A stretch of 64,000 nt of DNA, taken from positions 62,001 through 126,000 of the forward strand of contig DIBV01000003.1 of NCBI GenBank assembly GCA_002415085.1, in the 5' to 3' direction. Under the pieces are notes generated by a model. That model ran no database searches, was not told the DNA's origin, and saw only the letters and a list, made by a program, of their open reading frames with translations. Position numbers and translations under genes: made by a program. Source of the stretch: Arsukibacterium sp. UBA5043. Its GTDB lineage: Bacteria; Pseudomonadota; Gammaproteobacteria; Enterobacterales; Alteromonadaceae. This document shows positions 16,720 to 24,231 of the stretch, one piece after another. How positions within the stretch are numbered: position 1 is the stretch's first letter; the number at the start of each line of letters is the position of its first letter.

Positions 16720-18111
16720 ATGACTGATAACAAACTGAGCTCCACCGACCAAGATGTCGCTGTTGAACCGGTGTTACTGAGTAAAACCCAGCAACAGGTG
16801 GCGGCGTCACTGGCTCGGCGGCACCGTCAGGAAAAGCTGTTTAAAGGCGCTGGGCTGGGGGCTGTCATTATTAGCCTGATCCTGGTCGCTATTTTGTTTG
16901 TTAATATTTTTGCCAAAGGTGTGCCCGCATTCTGGCAGGCGCATATTACGCTTGATATTTATTTCGACCCTGCCGTCATTAGTGTCAGCGAAAAACCAGT
17001 GCAAGGTGGCGATGAAACAGATAATGAATTTCGGCAGCGTTTTATTGAATGGCAAACTGAAGTCGGTATGGTTAACTTTAACCGCTTAATTCTGGAAGGC
17101 TTGTATCAGGTGTTGCCGGAAGCTAAATCACGTGAGTATCGTCGTGACGCAGCGCGGATAGTGACCTCAGGTGAGCGCTACGCCGTGCGCGATATGGTAA
17201 TAGAAAACCCCGATATCATCGGCCAGACCAAAACGGTGCATTTGCTAACTGACGCAAATATAGACGTCTGGTTAAAAGGCAACATTGATCGCAGTCTGCC
17301 TGACTCGCAGCAGCAGCTAAGCCCGAAGGTGCGGCAATGGGTTGAAATGCTGTCAGCGCAGGGCGTTATTGAAAATCGCTTCAGTTTTGCCTTGTTTATG
17401 AATCCCGACTCCCGCAGTTCGCCCGCATCTGCCGGCCTGGCGGGTGCCTTCGTCGGTTCGCTATATATGATGCTGGTAGTGATTTTTCTGGCTGTGCCAA
17501 TGGGCGTAGCAGCCGCGATTTATCTGGAAGAGTTTGCGCCAAAAAACAAGCTTACTGACTTAGTCGAAGTTAATATTAATAACCTGGCGGCGGTACCGTC
17601 TATCGTGTTCGGTTTATTGGGCGCATCGGTCTTTATTGGTTGGTTCAAACTGCCGATGTCGGCACCGATAGTTGGCGGCCTGGTATTGAGCTTAATGACC
17701 TTACCTACTGTAATAATCGCGACTCGCTCGACCCTTAAAGCCATACCACCGTCAATCCGCCAGGCGGCACTGGGGTTGGGGGCGTCTAAAATGCAGGCAG
17801 TTTTTCATCATGTGTTGCCACTGGCTATCCCGGGCATTCTAACCGGCGCCATCATAGGCGTGGCACAGGCTTTAGGTGAAACAGCACCATTATTACTTAT
17901 TGGCATGAAGTCTTTTGTCGCACAAATACCGGCCGGCCCGTTCGAGCAGTCGACAGCGTTACCAGTACAAATATATTTGTGGCAGGGCAATGAGCTTCGT
18001 AACTTTTTTGAAGCCCGTACTTCCGCTGCTATTATCGTATTGCTGGCGTTAATGTTGACATTAAACGGGCTGGCCATCTGGCTGCGTAAAAAATATGAAA
18101 AACGCTGGTAG
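16720..18111 (+). CDS. pstA: Phosphate ABC transporter permease PstA (system 1), DUF3333-type N-terminus
   Basis: 463 residues. After a cytosolic start and TM1 (about 46-66) there is a periplasmic insertion of about 170 residues (about 70-240: FRQRFIEWQTEVG... to ENRFSFALFMNPDS), as in PstA proteins with an added DUF3333 domain. The permease core follows: GVAAAIYLEEFAP, VNINNLAAVPSIVFGLLGAS, the coupling helix AALGLGASKMQAVFHHVLP and GVAQALGETAPLLLIG. It pairs with PstC and PstB. The insertion might contact PstS or PhoR; that is not known from the sequence. Confidence 0.92.
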   Translation: MTDNKLSSTDQDVAVEPVLLSKTQQQVAASLARRHRQEKLFKGAGLGAVIISLILVAILFVNIFAKGVPAFWQAHITLDIYFDPAVISVSEKPVQGGDETDNEFRQRFIEWQTEVGMVNFNRLILEGLYQVLPEAKSREYRRDAARIVTSGERYAVRDMVIENPDIIGQTKTVHLLTDANIDVWLKGNIDRSLPDSQQQLSPKVRQWVEMLSAQGVIENRFSFALFMNPDSRSSPASAGLAGAFVGSLYMMLVVIFLAVPMGVAAAIYLEEFAPKNKLTDLVEVNINNLAAVPSIVFGLLGASVFIGWFKLPMSAPIVGGLVLSLMTLPTVIIATRSTLKAIPPSIRQAALGLGASKMQAVFHHVLPLAIPGILTGAIIGVAQALGETAPLLLIGMKSFVAQIPAGPFEQSTALPVQIYLWQGNELRNFFEARTSAAIIVLLALMLTLNGLAIWLRKKYEKRW

Positions 18112-18179
18112 GTCTGACGCGCAGCGCAGCCAACTCGAGCAAATTAACTGAATAAGTGGTAACTACGGCGGATTTAGCG

Positions 18180-18965
18180 ATGACAGCAATTGAGACAAAC
18201 AGCATTGGCAAGGTAAAAATGACAGCGCGTGATGTCAGAGTTTTTTACGGCGACAATGAAGCTATCCATGGTGTTGATCTGGATGTAATAGAAAACGAAG
18301 TTATTGCCTTTATCGGCCCTTCAGGTTGCGGCAAGTCAACGTTTTTACGTTGTCTGAACCGGATGAATGACACCATTGATATTTGCCGGGTAACCGGCAG
18401 TATTAAAATGGATGGTCGGGATATTTATGACCCGTCGCTGGATGTGGTGCAATTGCGGGCGCAAGTAGGAATGGTATTTCAAAAGCCAAACCCGTTTCCA
18501 AAATCGATTTATGAGAATATTGCTTACGGTCCGCGCCTGCACGGCCTGGCCAGCCGTAAATCAGAACTGGACGATGTGGTCGAGTCCAGTTTACGCCGCG
18601 CCGGCTTATGGAATGAAGTGAAAGATCGGCTGGATCAGCCTGGCACCGGCTTATCCGGTGGCCAGCAACAACGGTTATGTATTGCCCGCAGTATTGCCGT
18701 CAGCCCCGATGTTATTTTGATGGATGAGCCGTGTTCAGCACTGGACCCTATCGCGACTTCGATTATCGAAGAGCTGATTGACGAGTTAAAACAAAACTTT
18801 ACTATTGTAATAGTTACCCACAATATGCAGCAGGCCGCGCGGGTGTCAGACCGTACTGCCTTTTTTCACCTCGGTGACTTAATTGAAATTGGTGCCACCA
18901 ACGAAGTCTTTACCAACCCTATTAATAAGCGAACTGAAGATTATATTACCGGGCGCTACGGTTGA
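18180..18965 (+). CDS. pstB: Phosphate ABC transporter ATPase PstB (system 1)
   Basis: 261 residues from the ATG at 18180 (a GTG at 18156 would add 8 residues). Walker A is GPSGCGKST, the signature [16 protein letters not shown], Walker [14 protein letters not shown] and the switch His is in [13 protein letters not shown]; the end [10 protein letters not shown] is typical of PstB. It powers phosphate import with PstCA. It is closely similar to PstB of system 2. A hairpin follows and no phoU is attached on the 3' side. Confidence 0.95.
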   Translation: MTAIETNSIGKVKMTARDVRVFYGDNEAIHGVDLDVIENEVIAFIGPSGCGKSTFLRCLNRMNDTIDICRVTGSIKMDGRDIYDPSLDVVQLRAQVGMVFQKPNPFPKSIYENIAYGPRLHGLASRKSELDDVVESSLRRAGLWNEVKDRLDQPGTGLSGGQQQRLCIARSIAVSPDVILMDEPCSALDPIATSIIEELIDELKQNFTIVIVTHNMQQAARVSDRTAFFHLGDLIEIGATNEVFTNPINKRTEDYITGRYG

Positions 18966-18992
18966 GATCGTTGCGATGTCAAAAGCGCTAAA

Positions 18993-19020
18993 AAAGGGAG
19001 CATTCGCTCCCTTTCTGTTA
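18993..19020 (+). terminator. Terminator after pst system 1
   Basis: AAAGGGAGC / GCTCCCTTT stem with an ATTC loop and a modest T-rich tail. Confidence 0.75.
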
Positions 19021-19097
19021 TTTTATTATAGACTTGGCTATCTGACTAAACTGATTAATACTTCCTATAGTGATGGTAGTAGCATGCTGTGTATAGA

Positions 19098-19172
19098 CAG
19101 TCATAAAAACATCATTTTAGCGTCATAAAAATGCCACGCTGTCATTAAAGTGTCATTAAGCTGAAATATACT
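19098..19172 (+). promoter_or_regulatory. Array of PhoB-type half-sites before the porin gene
   Basis: Units at 19098, 19109 and 19120 (CAGTCATAAAA, ACATCATTTTA, GCGTCATAAAA) are exactly 11 bases apart; a second set at 19139, 19150 and 19161 (CTGTCATTAAA, GTGTCATTAAG, CTGAAATATAC) has the same step. The second set runs into TATACT (19167-19172), a good -10. Start codon at 19220. Confidence 0.85.
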
Positions 19173-19219
19173 CTCTCGGTAAACATTAGTTACATCTTTA
19201 ACCTTCAAAAGGAATAGTA

Positions 19220-20329
19220 ATGAACTCAATGAGCAAAATCACTGTTGCGATACTTTCGGCCTCAATTGCCGGAAACGTTCTGGCGGCAGATATTGAAGTA
19301 GAACCACGAGGTCGCCTGCACCTCGATGCTGGGTTTGTCAATGATGACCAAACAGAATTTGGTAATGGCGTTAATGTTCGTCGGGGCCGCATGGGATTAC
19401 AAGGTAATTTCTCATCAGATTGGCGCTTTGTCATCGAATATGATTTTGCTGAAGGTGGTGACGCGAGTGCTACCGATGTAAACCTGCGGACAAAATTCGC
19501 CGGTGGTTCATTGACTATAGGCCACCAACGGTTGCCGTTTAGCCTTAATACCCTGACGAGTTCAAACTCTATGACTTTTATGGAGCGGGCAAGTGGTTCA
19601 ACAGTGATTACGCCTGACCGTAAGTTAGGCGTTCGTTTTGATAAAACCTTTGGTGATATTACTTCAGGCTCGATGGCTTTTGGCAGAACCATGAATACTG
19701 AAAGCGATGCTGGAAAGGACGACAGCATGGGCCTGGCGCAACGTCTGGTTTATCACCCCAAAATCGATAATATTCAGTACCACTTTGGTGCGGCAGTGGT
19801 GTATCAGGATTTAGGCGACTATAACAGCTTGCGTTTTCGGGACCGCCCTGAGTTAAGAATTGATCCGGCCATTCGTCTTATCGACACCGGAACGCTCAAT
19901 AACGTTGATAATCTGATCACTACCGGACTGGAGTTTGCAGCAATTAATGGCGCGTGGTCATTTGAAGCTGAAGCATTATCAGTGAATACATCCTCTGCAG
20001 TGCAGGATCTTAGCTTTAGCGGATACCACATGCAGGCAAGTTATGTGATAACTGGAGAATCGCGTTCATACAAAAACGGCTCATTCAGTGGTATTAAACC
20101 AAGCTCAGCAAAAGGCGCAATTGAAGTTGCCGCCAGATACTCTGTTACTGACCTTAATGACGGTGTTGTTATGGGTGGCGAGCAGAAAAATCTGACCGTT
20201 GGCGTTAACTATTACTTAAGTAGTAATATTCGTTTTATGAGTAATATTGTGTATACTGATGTTGATACAGCTTCAGGTATCAATGAGGAGCCTATAGGTT
20301 TTGGAGTTAGGGCTCAATATCACTTTTAA
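19220..20329 (+). CDS. Phosphate-selective porin, OprP/OprO family
   Basis: 369 residues with a signal peptide (cleavage after NVLA) and a beta-barrel ending in Phe (RAQYHF). The OprP-type start is visible: RGRLHLDAGFVND, then NVRRGRMGLQGNFSSDWRF and LTIGHQRLPFSLNTLTSSNSMTFMERA, as in phosphate/pyrophosphate-inducible anion porins. These trimers pass phosphate through an arginine-lined pore in the outer membrane. AAGGA lies 7 bases before the ATG. Strong PhoB array upstream, terminator downstream. The role fits: it feeds PstS in the periplasm under phosphate limitation. Confidence 0.9.
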   Translation: MNSMSKITVAILSASIAGNVLAADIEVEPRGRLHLDAGFVNDDQTEFGNGVNVRRGRMGLQGNFSSDWRFVIEYDFAEGGDASATDVNLRTKFAGGSLTIGHQRLPFSLNTLTSSNSMTFMERASGSTVITPDRKLGVRFDKTFGDITSGSMAFGRTMNTESDAGKDDSMGLAQRLVYHPKIDNIQYHFGAAVVYQDLGDYNSLRFRDRPELRIDPAIRLIDTGTLNNVDNLITTGLEFAAINGAWSFEAEALSVNTSSAVQDLSFSGYHMQASYVITGESRSYKNGSFSGIKPSSAKGAIEVAARYSVTDLNDGVVMGGEQKNLTVGVNYYLSSNIRFMSNIVYTDVDTASGINEEPIGFGVRAQYHF

Positions 20330-20345
20330 AACATTAACTATTCAG

Positions 20346-20373
20346 AAAAACCCGGTTTAAACCGGGTTTTTTT
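20346..20373 (+). terminator. Terminator after the porin gene
   Basis: Near-perfect palindrome AAAACCCGGTTTAAACCGGG followed by a T-run. Confidence 0.9.
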
Positions 20374-20440
20374 CATCTTTAATCATTTACCTGACGTATA
20401 ACTTCCAACAATAAAAAAGTTTATCCGGAGTATAAGCTCG

Positions 20441-22033
20441 ATGTACCGAAACCGTTTACTACTTTCTTTTGGCTTACTGGTTATGTTTTGTATTGTTCAG
20501 GCCGTTGCTGCTTTCTGGACCTCTGGTATTGCCGCTTATCATGTTGAACGCGGCAGAGTATCAAACCAGATGTTGGCAGAGTTTATTGCCCTGGGTGCGG
20601 ATAAACAGCGTTTGAAGGTTTGGCTGGCACAATACTTACTTACTAATGATGCTCCACTGGCCGAGCGTGACCGATTGATGGCACAAATGGAGCTAATTCT
20701 CAGCAACTTACAAACGCTATTGGTTAATGACCAACAATTGTCAGATAGCGAGCAGGATCATCAGGAAGTTAACAAGCAGGTCAGGGCACTCTCTATTCTT
20801 GAAACTAACATTTTTGCGTTAAAACGAAGTTTATTGGATAAAGAGTCGATTACCCTAAGTGAAGCAGAGATATGGCGATTACTGATCCAAACTTTTGATA
20901 AATTAGAGGGGCTGGATTTAAAAAGCCTTATTGCCGAAGCGATAGAACTGCAGCGGCAACGGGCATCTAAAGCAGAGTCAGCGGCGGTTGACGCGCTGTC
21001 AAAAGTAAGAACTATTGTACTGTCGCTGGCCGTATTTGGCAGCCTAACCGCAGTTTTGCTCGCGGTGCTTTTGTTAAGGGCGCTGTATTCACCGATTACT
21101 CGTTTACTTGAGGGTACCTCGGCTGTAGCGTCAGGTAATTTTACTCACCGGATAGCCGAGTTGGATGACAAAGAATTCAGAAATGTTGCGACAAGTTTTA
21201 ACACTATGTCTGCAGCACTGGAACAAGCAAGGCAAGCAGAGCTGCGGCATACCCTTGAAGTAGAGCAGGAAGTGTCGTCCCGCACCGCACAGCTTAAGCA
21301 TGCATTGGAGCAGTTAAAGCATGCTGAGGCGCAACAAAAGCAATTTTTTGCTGACGTGAGTCATGAATTGCGTACGCCGGCAACCGCAATTCGTGGTGAG
21401 GCAGAAATAGGACTCAGAGGTAAAGAGAAATCAGCAGAAGAATATAAAGAGACGCTAAGGCGTATTCTCGATGCTGGCGCCGCACTATCGGGCAGAATTG
21501 ATGATTTGCTCATGTTAATTCGTGGCGAGAATAGTATGGCGCTGCTCGATGTAAAGTCAGTGCCGCTGGTTGAGGTTGCGACTCAGCTGGTTGGTCAAGT
21601 CCGCAGAGAGTCGAAAGTTCAGGGTAGGGAATTACGTCTGCATTTTGACGATGCAATAGAAATGTCAGACCATAGCATTCAAGCAGACGTTGGAAAATTA
21701 TTACAAGCGTGGCAAATTCTGTTTGACAATGCGTTGCGGTACTCGCCTGCTAACTCCGCGTTAGATATGGTTGTATGCATCAAAGATAATCAATTTGAAT
21801 GTAGTATTACAGATTATGGTATTGGCATAGCGGATTATGAGCTTGGTAACGTATTCGACCGGTATTATCGGGCAGATAATGCCAGAAAACTCCGGCCTGA
21901 TGGCTTGGGAATTGGCCTTTCGCTGGTAAAGTATCTGATAGAGCAGCACAAGGGACTGATTCAATTAGAAAGCCGTTTGCATCAAGGTACTACTGTCAGC
22001 ATTAAAATCAGCATCGAGGGCATGTCCACATGA
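20441..22033 (+). CDS. Sensor histidine kinase of an orphan two-component system
   Basis: 530 residues. TM1 (about 5-30), a helical periplasmic sensor of about 160 residues (31-190, many Leu and Gln, four-helix-bundle look), TM2 (192-213), HAMP (214-266), a coiled-coil and HisKA with FFADVSHELRTPATAIRGEA (His308), then the HATPase domain (DNALRYSP, DYGIGIAD, LGIGLSLVKYLIEQH). The stop overlaps the response regulator start (ATGA). The sensor resembles nitrate/MCP-type four-helix bundles; ligand unknown. It lies after the Pho-controlled porin but is separated by a terminator and I see no convincing Pho box before it. Confidence 0.9.
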   Translation: MYRNRLLLSFGLLVMFCIVQAVAAFWTSGIAAYHVERGRVSNQMLAEFIALGADKQRLKVWLAQYLLTNDAPLAERDRLMAQMELILSNLQTLLVNDQQLSDSEQDHQEVNKQVRALSILETNIFALKRSLLDKESITLSEAEIWRLLIQTFDKLEGLDLKSLIAEAIELQRQRASKAESAAVDALSKVRTIVLSLAVFGSLTAVLLAVLLLRALYSPITRLLEGTSAVASGNFTHRIAELDDKEFRNVATSFNTMSAALEQARQAELRHTLEVEQEVSSRTAQLKHALEQLKHAEAQQKQFFADVSHELRTPATAIRGEAEIGLRGKEKSAEEYKETLRRILDAGAALSGRIDDLLMLIRGENSMALLDVKSVPLVEVATQLVGQVRRESKVQGRELRLHFDDAIEMSDHSIQADVGKLLQAWQILFDNALRYSPANSALDMVVCIKDNQFECSITDYGIGIADYELGNVFDRYYRADNARKLRPDGLGIGLSLVKYLIEQHKGLIQLESRLHQGTTVSIKISIEGMST

Positions 22034-22725
22034 GTATTGTCATTATTGAAGATGATGTCCGGGTTGCGAGCTTTCTTGAACGAGGCTTGAAAAGTGAAGG
22101 GTTTCTGGTTCAAACCTGTGCTGATGGCAAGGGTGCTATTGACCTGGTACTGCAAGTTCAACCCGCGGTAATTATTTTGGATAGAATGCTACCCAATATT
22201 GATGGTATAGAACTCTGTAGTCGGATGCGAGCCAGAGGAATAAAAGCCAAAATTCTGATTTTATCAGCGCTGAATGAAGTGCAGGACCGAGTGTTGGGGC
22301 TAAACAGTGGTGCGGACGATTACCTGGGTAAGCCATTTGCATTTGAAGAGTTGCTGGCAAGAATTCACGTATTGTCTAAAAGAGATCAATTCGCGCAAGT
22401 TGATAATATTGTTCATTTTGGTGAGCTGGCATATGACAAATCCGCGTTGCAGGTTAGCCGGTCAGGCAAGATCATCAAGTTAACAGCAAAAGAGTTGCAG
22501 ATGCTGGATTTTTTAATGTCTCAACCTGGGAAGGTGTTTAGCCGTGAGCGTATTCTCGCTAACGTATGGGGAATGAATACTGATCCTTTAACCAACGTAG
22601 TCGATGTTTATGTCAGGCGCCTGCGTAGAAAAATTGATGAAGACTACACGAAAAAGTACATCCACACATATAGGGGGCATGGTTACAGTCTGAATGATGT
22701 TGCTCCGGATGCTGCAATCCAATAG
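22030..22725 (+). CDS. OmpR/PhoB-family response regulator
   Basis: 231 residues. Receiver domain with acidic pocket EDD (7-9), phospho-acceptor Asp51 in IILDRMLP and Lys101 in LGKPF; C-terminal winged helix with LTAKELQMLDFLMSQPGKVFS and VVDVYVRRLRRKID. It overlaps the kinase gene by 4 bases, so the two are one transcript. Likely targets, by proximity, are the NTF2-like and OmpW genes just downstream and possibly the porin, but this is inference. Confidence 0.92.
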   Translation: MSIVIIEDDVRVASFLERGLKSEGFLVQTCADGKGAIDLVLQVQPAVIILDRMLPNIDGIELCSRMRARGIKAKILILSALNEVQDRVLGLNSGADDYLGKPFAFEELLARIHVLSKRDQFAQVDNIVHFGELAYDKSALQVSRSGKIIKLTAKELQMLDFLMSQPGKVFSRERILANVWGMNTDPLTNVVDVYVRRLRRKIDEDYTKKYIHTYRGHGYSLNDVAPDAAIQ

Positions 22726-22726
22726 T

Positions 22727-22765
22727 GCAGCGTTGCTGCACACTATTGTCATGTTCTGTTAATGA
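22727..22765 (+). promoter_or_regulatory. Hairpin plus Pho-box-like repeat before the NTF2-like gene
   Basis: GTGCAGC GTT GCTGCAC (22727-22743) follows the regulator stop but lacks a T-run. Directly after it TTGTCATGTTCTGTTAATGA (22746-22765) resembles a degenerate Pho box (TTGTCAT, CTGTTAA, 11 bases apart). Confidence 0.4.
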
Positions 22766-22857
22766 TAAGGCATGGCGTTCGTTAATCTTATTGTAAAGAA
22801 GAATGCCGCACCACAGAGTAATAATGACCTCGCTGATTAAATAACGTAGAGGTTTAT

Positions 22858-23418
22858 ATGAAATTCACTTTAACAAAACTATCACTGTGCGCCGCTGCTG
22901 TTTTAATGTCTTCCCTGGTTCACGCCGAAAAGATTGTCAACAACAATATTACTCTTGACGAAGTTAAGGCTGCCCAGCAAGCTTGGGGTAATGCATTGAT
23001 TAATATCAGCAATGCCCACGAGGCGGGTGGAGTAAAGGCGGCTAAATCTGTGGCTAAAAAAGTGTTGGACAATGCATACGGCTACAACTTAGGCGCGGTA
23101 TTATTCAAGCCCACCCTGGCAAATGGCGAGCAGACATTCCGGACAACTTATGACGGTGCGTTATCTTACTTTGTAGCTGACGACAAAAACTTTGCTCAGG
23201 ATTCAGGTTTCGCTTTAAAAGGATGGAAGGAATATGCCTTTAACAATGCTGCAGTCTATATCAATGGCGACGTGGCCCTGACCATGGGCCATGTTCATGT
23301 TACTGACCGATCAGGCAATAAAACCACAGTAGATAAAACCTGGGGCTTTAAAAAAGCCGCTGATGGTTCGTTGCGAATAGTTCTCCATCACTCGTCACTG
23401 CCATACTCGGCAAACTGA
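22858..23418 (+). CDS. Secreted NTF2-like / SnoaL-like protein
   Basis: 186 residues with a signal peptide (MKFTLTKLSLCAAAVLMSSLVHA). The mature protein has a helical first part (LDEVKAAQQAWGNALINISNAHE) and a beta-rich second part ending AALTMGHVHV-like ... TWGFKKAADGSLRIVLHHSS, which fits the cone-shaped NTF2/SnoaL/DUF4440 fold where a small ligand or substrate binds. I see no catalytic motif that fixes a function. AGAGG lies 5 bases before the ATG and a strong terminator follows. Placed between the two-component system and ompW. Confidence 0.75.
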   Translation: MKFTLTKLSLCAAAVLMSSLVHAEKIVNNNITLDEVKAAQQAWGNALINISNAHEAGGVKAAKSVAKKVLDNAYGYNLGAVLFKPTLANGEQTFRTTYDGALSYFVADDKNFAQDSGFALKGWKEYAFNNAAVYINGDVALTMGHVHVTDRSGNKTTVDKTWGFKKAADGSLRIVLHHSSLPYSAN

Positions 23419-23425
23419 CCTGTCC

Positions 23426-23457
23426 CCCCCTTTTTTTGATGAAAAGGGGGTTTTTTT
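23426..23457 (+). terminator. Terminator after the NTF2-like gene
   Basis: CCCCCTTTT / AAAAGGGGG stem with a 7-base loop and seven T. Confidence 0.9.
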
Positions 23458-23477
23458 AATTTATCTGAGAAAGAATT

Positions 23478-24179
23478 ATGAATAAAAGCACTAAAACGTT
23501 GATTGCCTTTGTTGTTGGCTTTTCTGTTTTTAACGCTCAGGCACAGTGGTCAGTAAACGTTGGCCCAATTACGGTGGCTCCAGATGCCAGTAGCAGTAAC
23601 CTTAATGTGGTTGAGCAAGTGGCAGCACTGCCTGTAGGTTCTACCTCAGTCACGGTAAATGATAACACTCAGCTTGGCATTACAGTTGATTATGCTTTTA
23701 ATCGATACTGGTCAGCCAGCGTGGTTGCGGCCACCCCATTTTCGCACAATATCCATGTTGCGGGTTCAGCGATAGATGGTCTGGAAATTGGTAATACAAA
23801 ACACTTACCCCCTACAGTATTTGCCCGTTTTTATCCGCTAACCTCAACTACTGATTTTATGCCCTTTATCGGTGTCGGCATTAATTATACTCATTTCTTT
23901 CAGGAGTCTATTTCTGCTGATTTACGCCAGGCGCTGACTGATCTTGGCGTTGCAAATGCACAAGACAATTTATCTCTGAATTTGGAAGGCAGCCTGGGTT
24001 TAGCTTATCAGGCCGGCTTTGACTGGCGGATAAACCAGCAATGGGGAGTACATCTTATGCTTAGCATGATCGATATCGAAACTGATGCAGAAGTGAGATT
24101 AAATAATGCAGCGATACAGCAAGTTAGAGTTAAAATTGACCCTTTAGTCAGTATGTTTGGCGTTAAATATTATTTTTAA
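23478..24179 (+). CDS. ompW: OmpW family outer-membrane protein
   Basis: 233 residues, signal peptide (cleavage after AQA), eight-stranded barrel. Family marks are the early WSVNVGPITVAPDAS, DNTQLGITVDYAFNRYWS, HLPPTVFARFYPL, PFIGVGINYTHFF and the last strand KIDPLVSMFGVKYYF ending in Phe. OmpW proteins make a narrow hydrophobic channel and often respond to redox, iron or salt stress. The gene follows the NTF2-like gene by 59 bases with a terminator between; another terminator follows. Confidence 0.92.
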   Translation: MNKSTKTLIAFVVGFSVFNAQAQWSVNVGPITVAPDASSSNLNVVEQVAALPVGSTSVTVNDNTQLGITVDYAFNRYWSASVVAATPFSHNIHVAGSAIDGLEIGNTKHLPPTVFARFYPLTSTTDFMPFIGVGINYTHFFQESISADLRQALTDLGVANAQDNLSLNLEGSLGLAYQAGFDWRINQQWGVHLMLSMIDIETDAEVRLNNAAIQQVRVKIDPLVSMFGVKYYF

Positions 24180-24187
24180 AAGCAACA

Positions 24188-24218
24188 AAAAAGCCACCGT
24201 AGTTATACGGTGGCTTTT
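24188..24218. terminator. Bidirectional terminator between ompW and the TonB receptor gene
   Basis: AAAAGCCACCGTA / TACGGTGGCTTTT, 13-bp perfect stem with GTTA loop, A-run and T-run on the two sides; serves the converging genes. Confidence 0.9.
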
Positions 24219-24231
24219 AACGTTCAAATTG

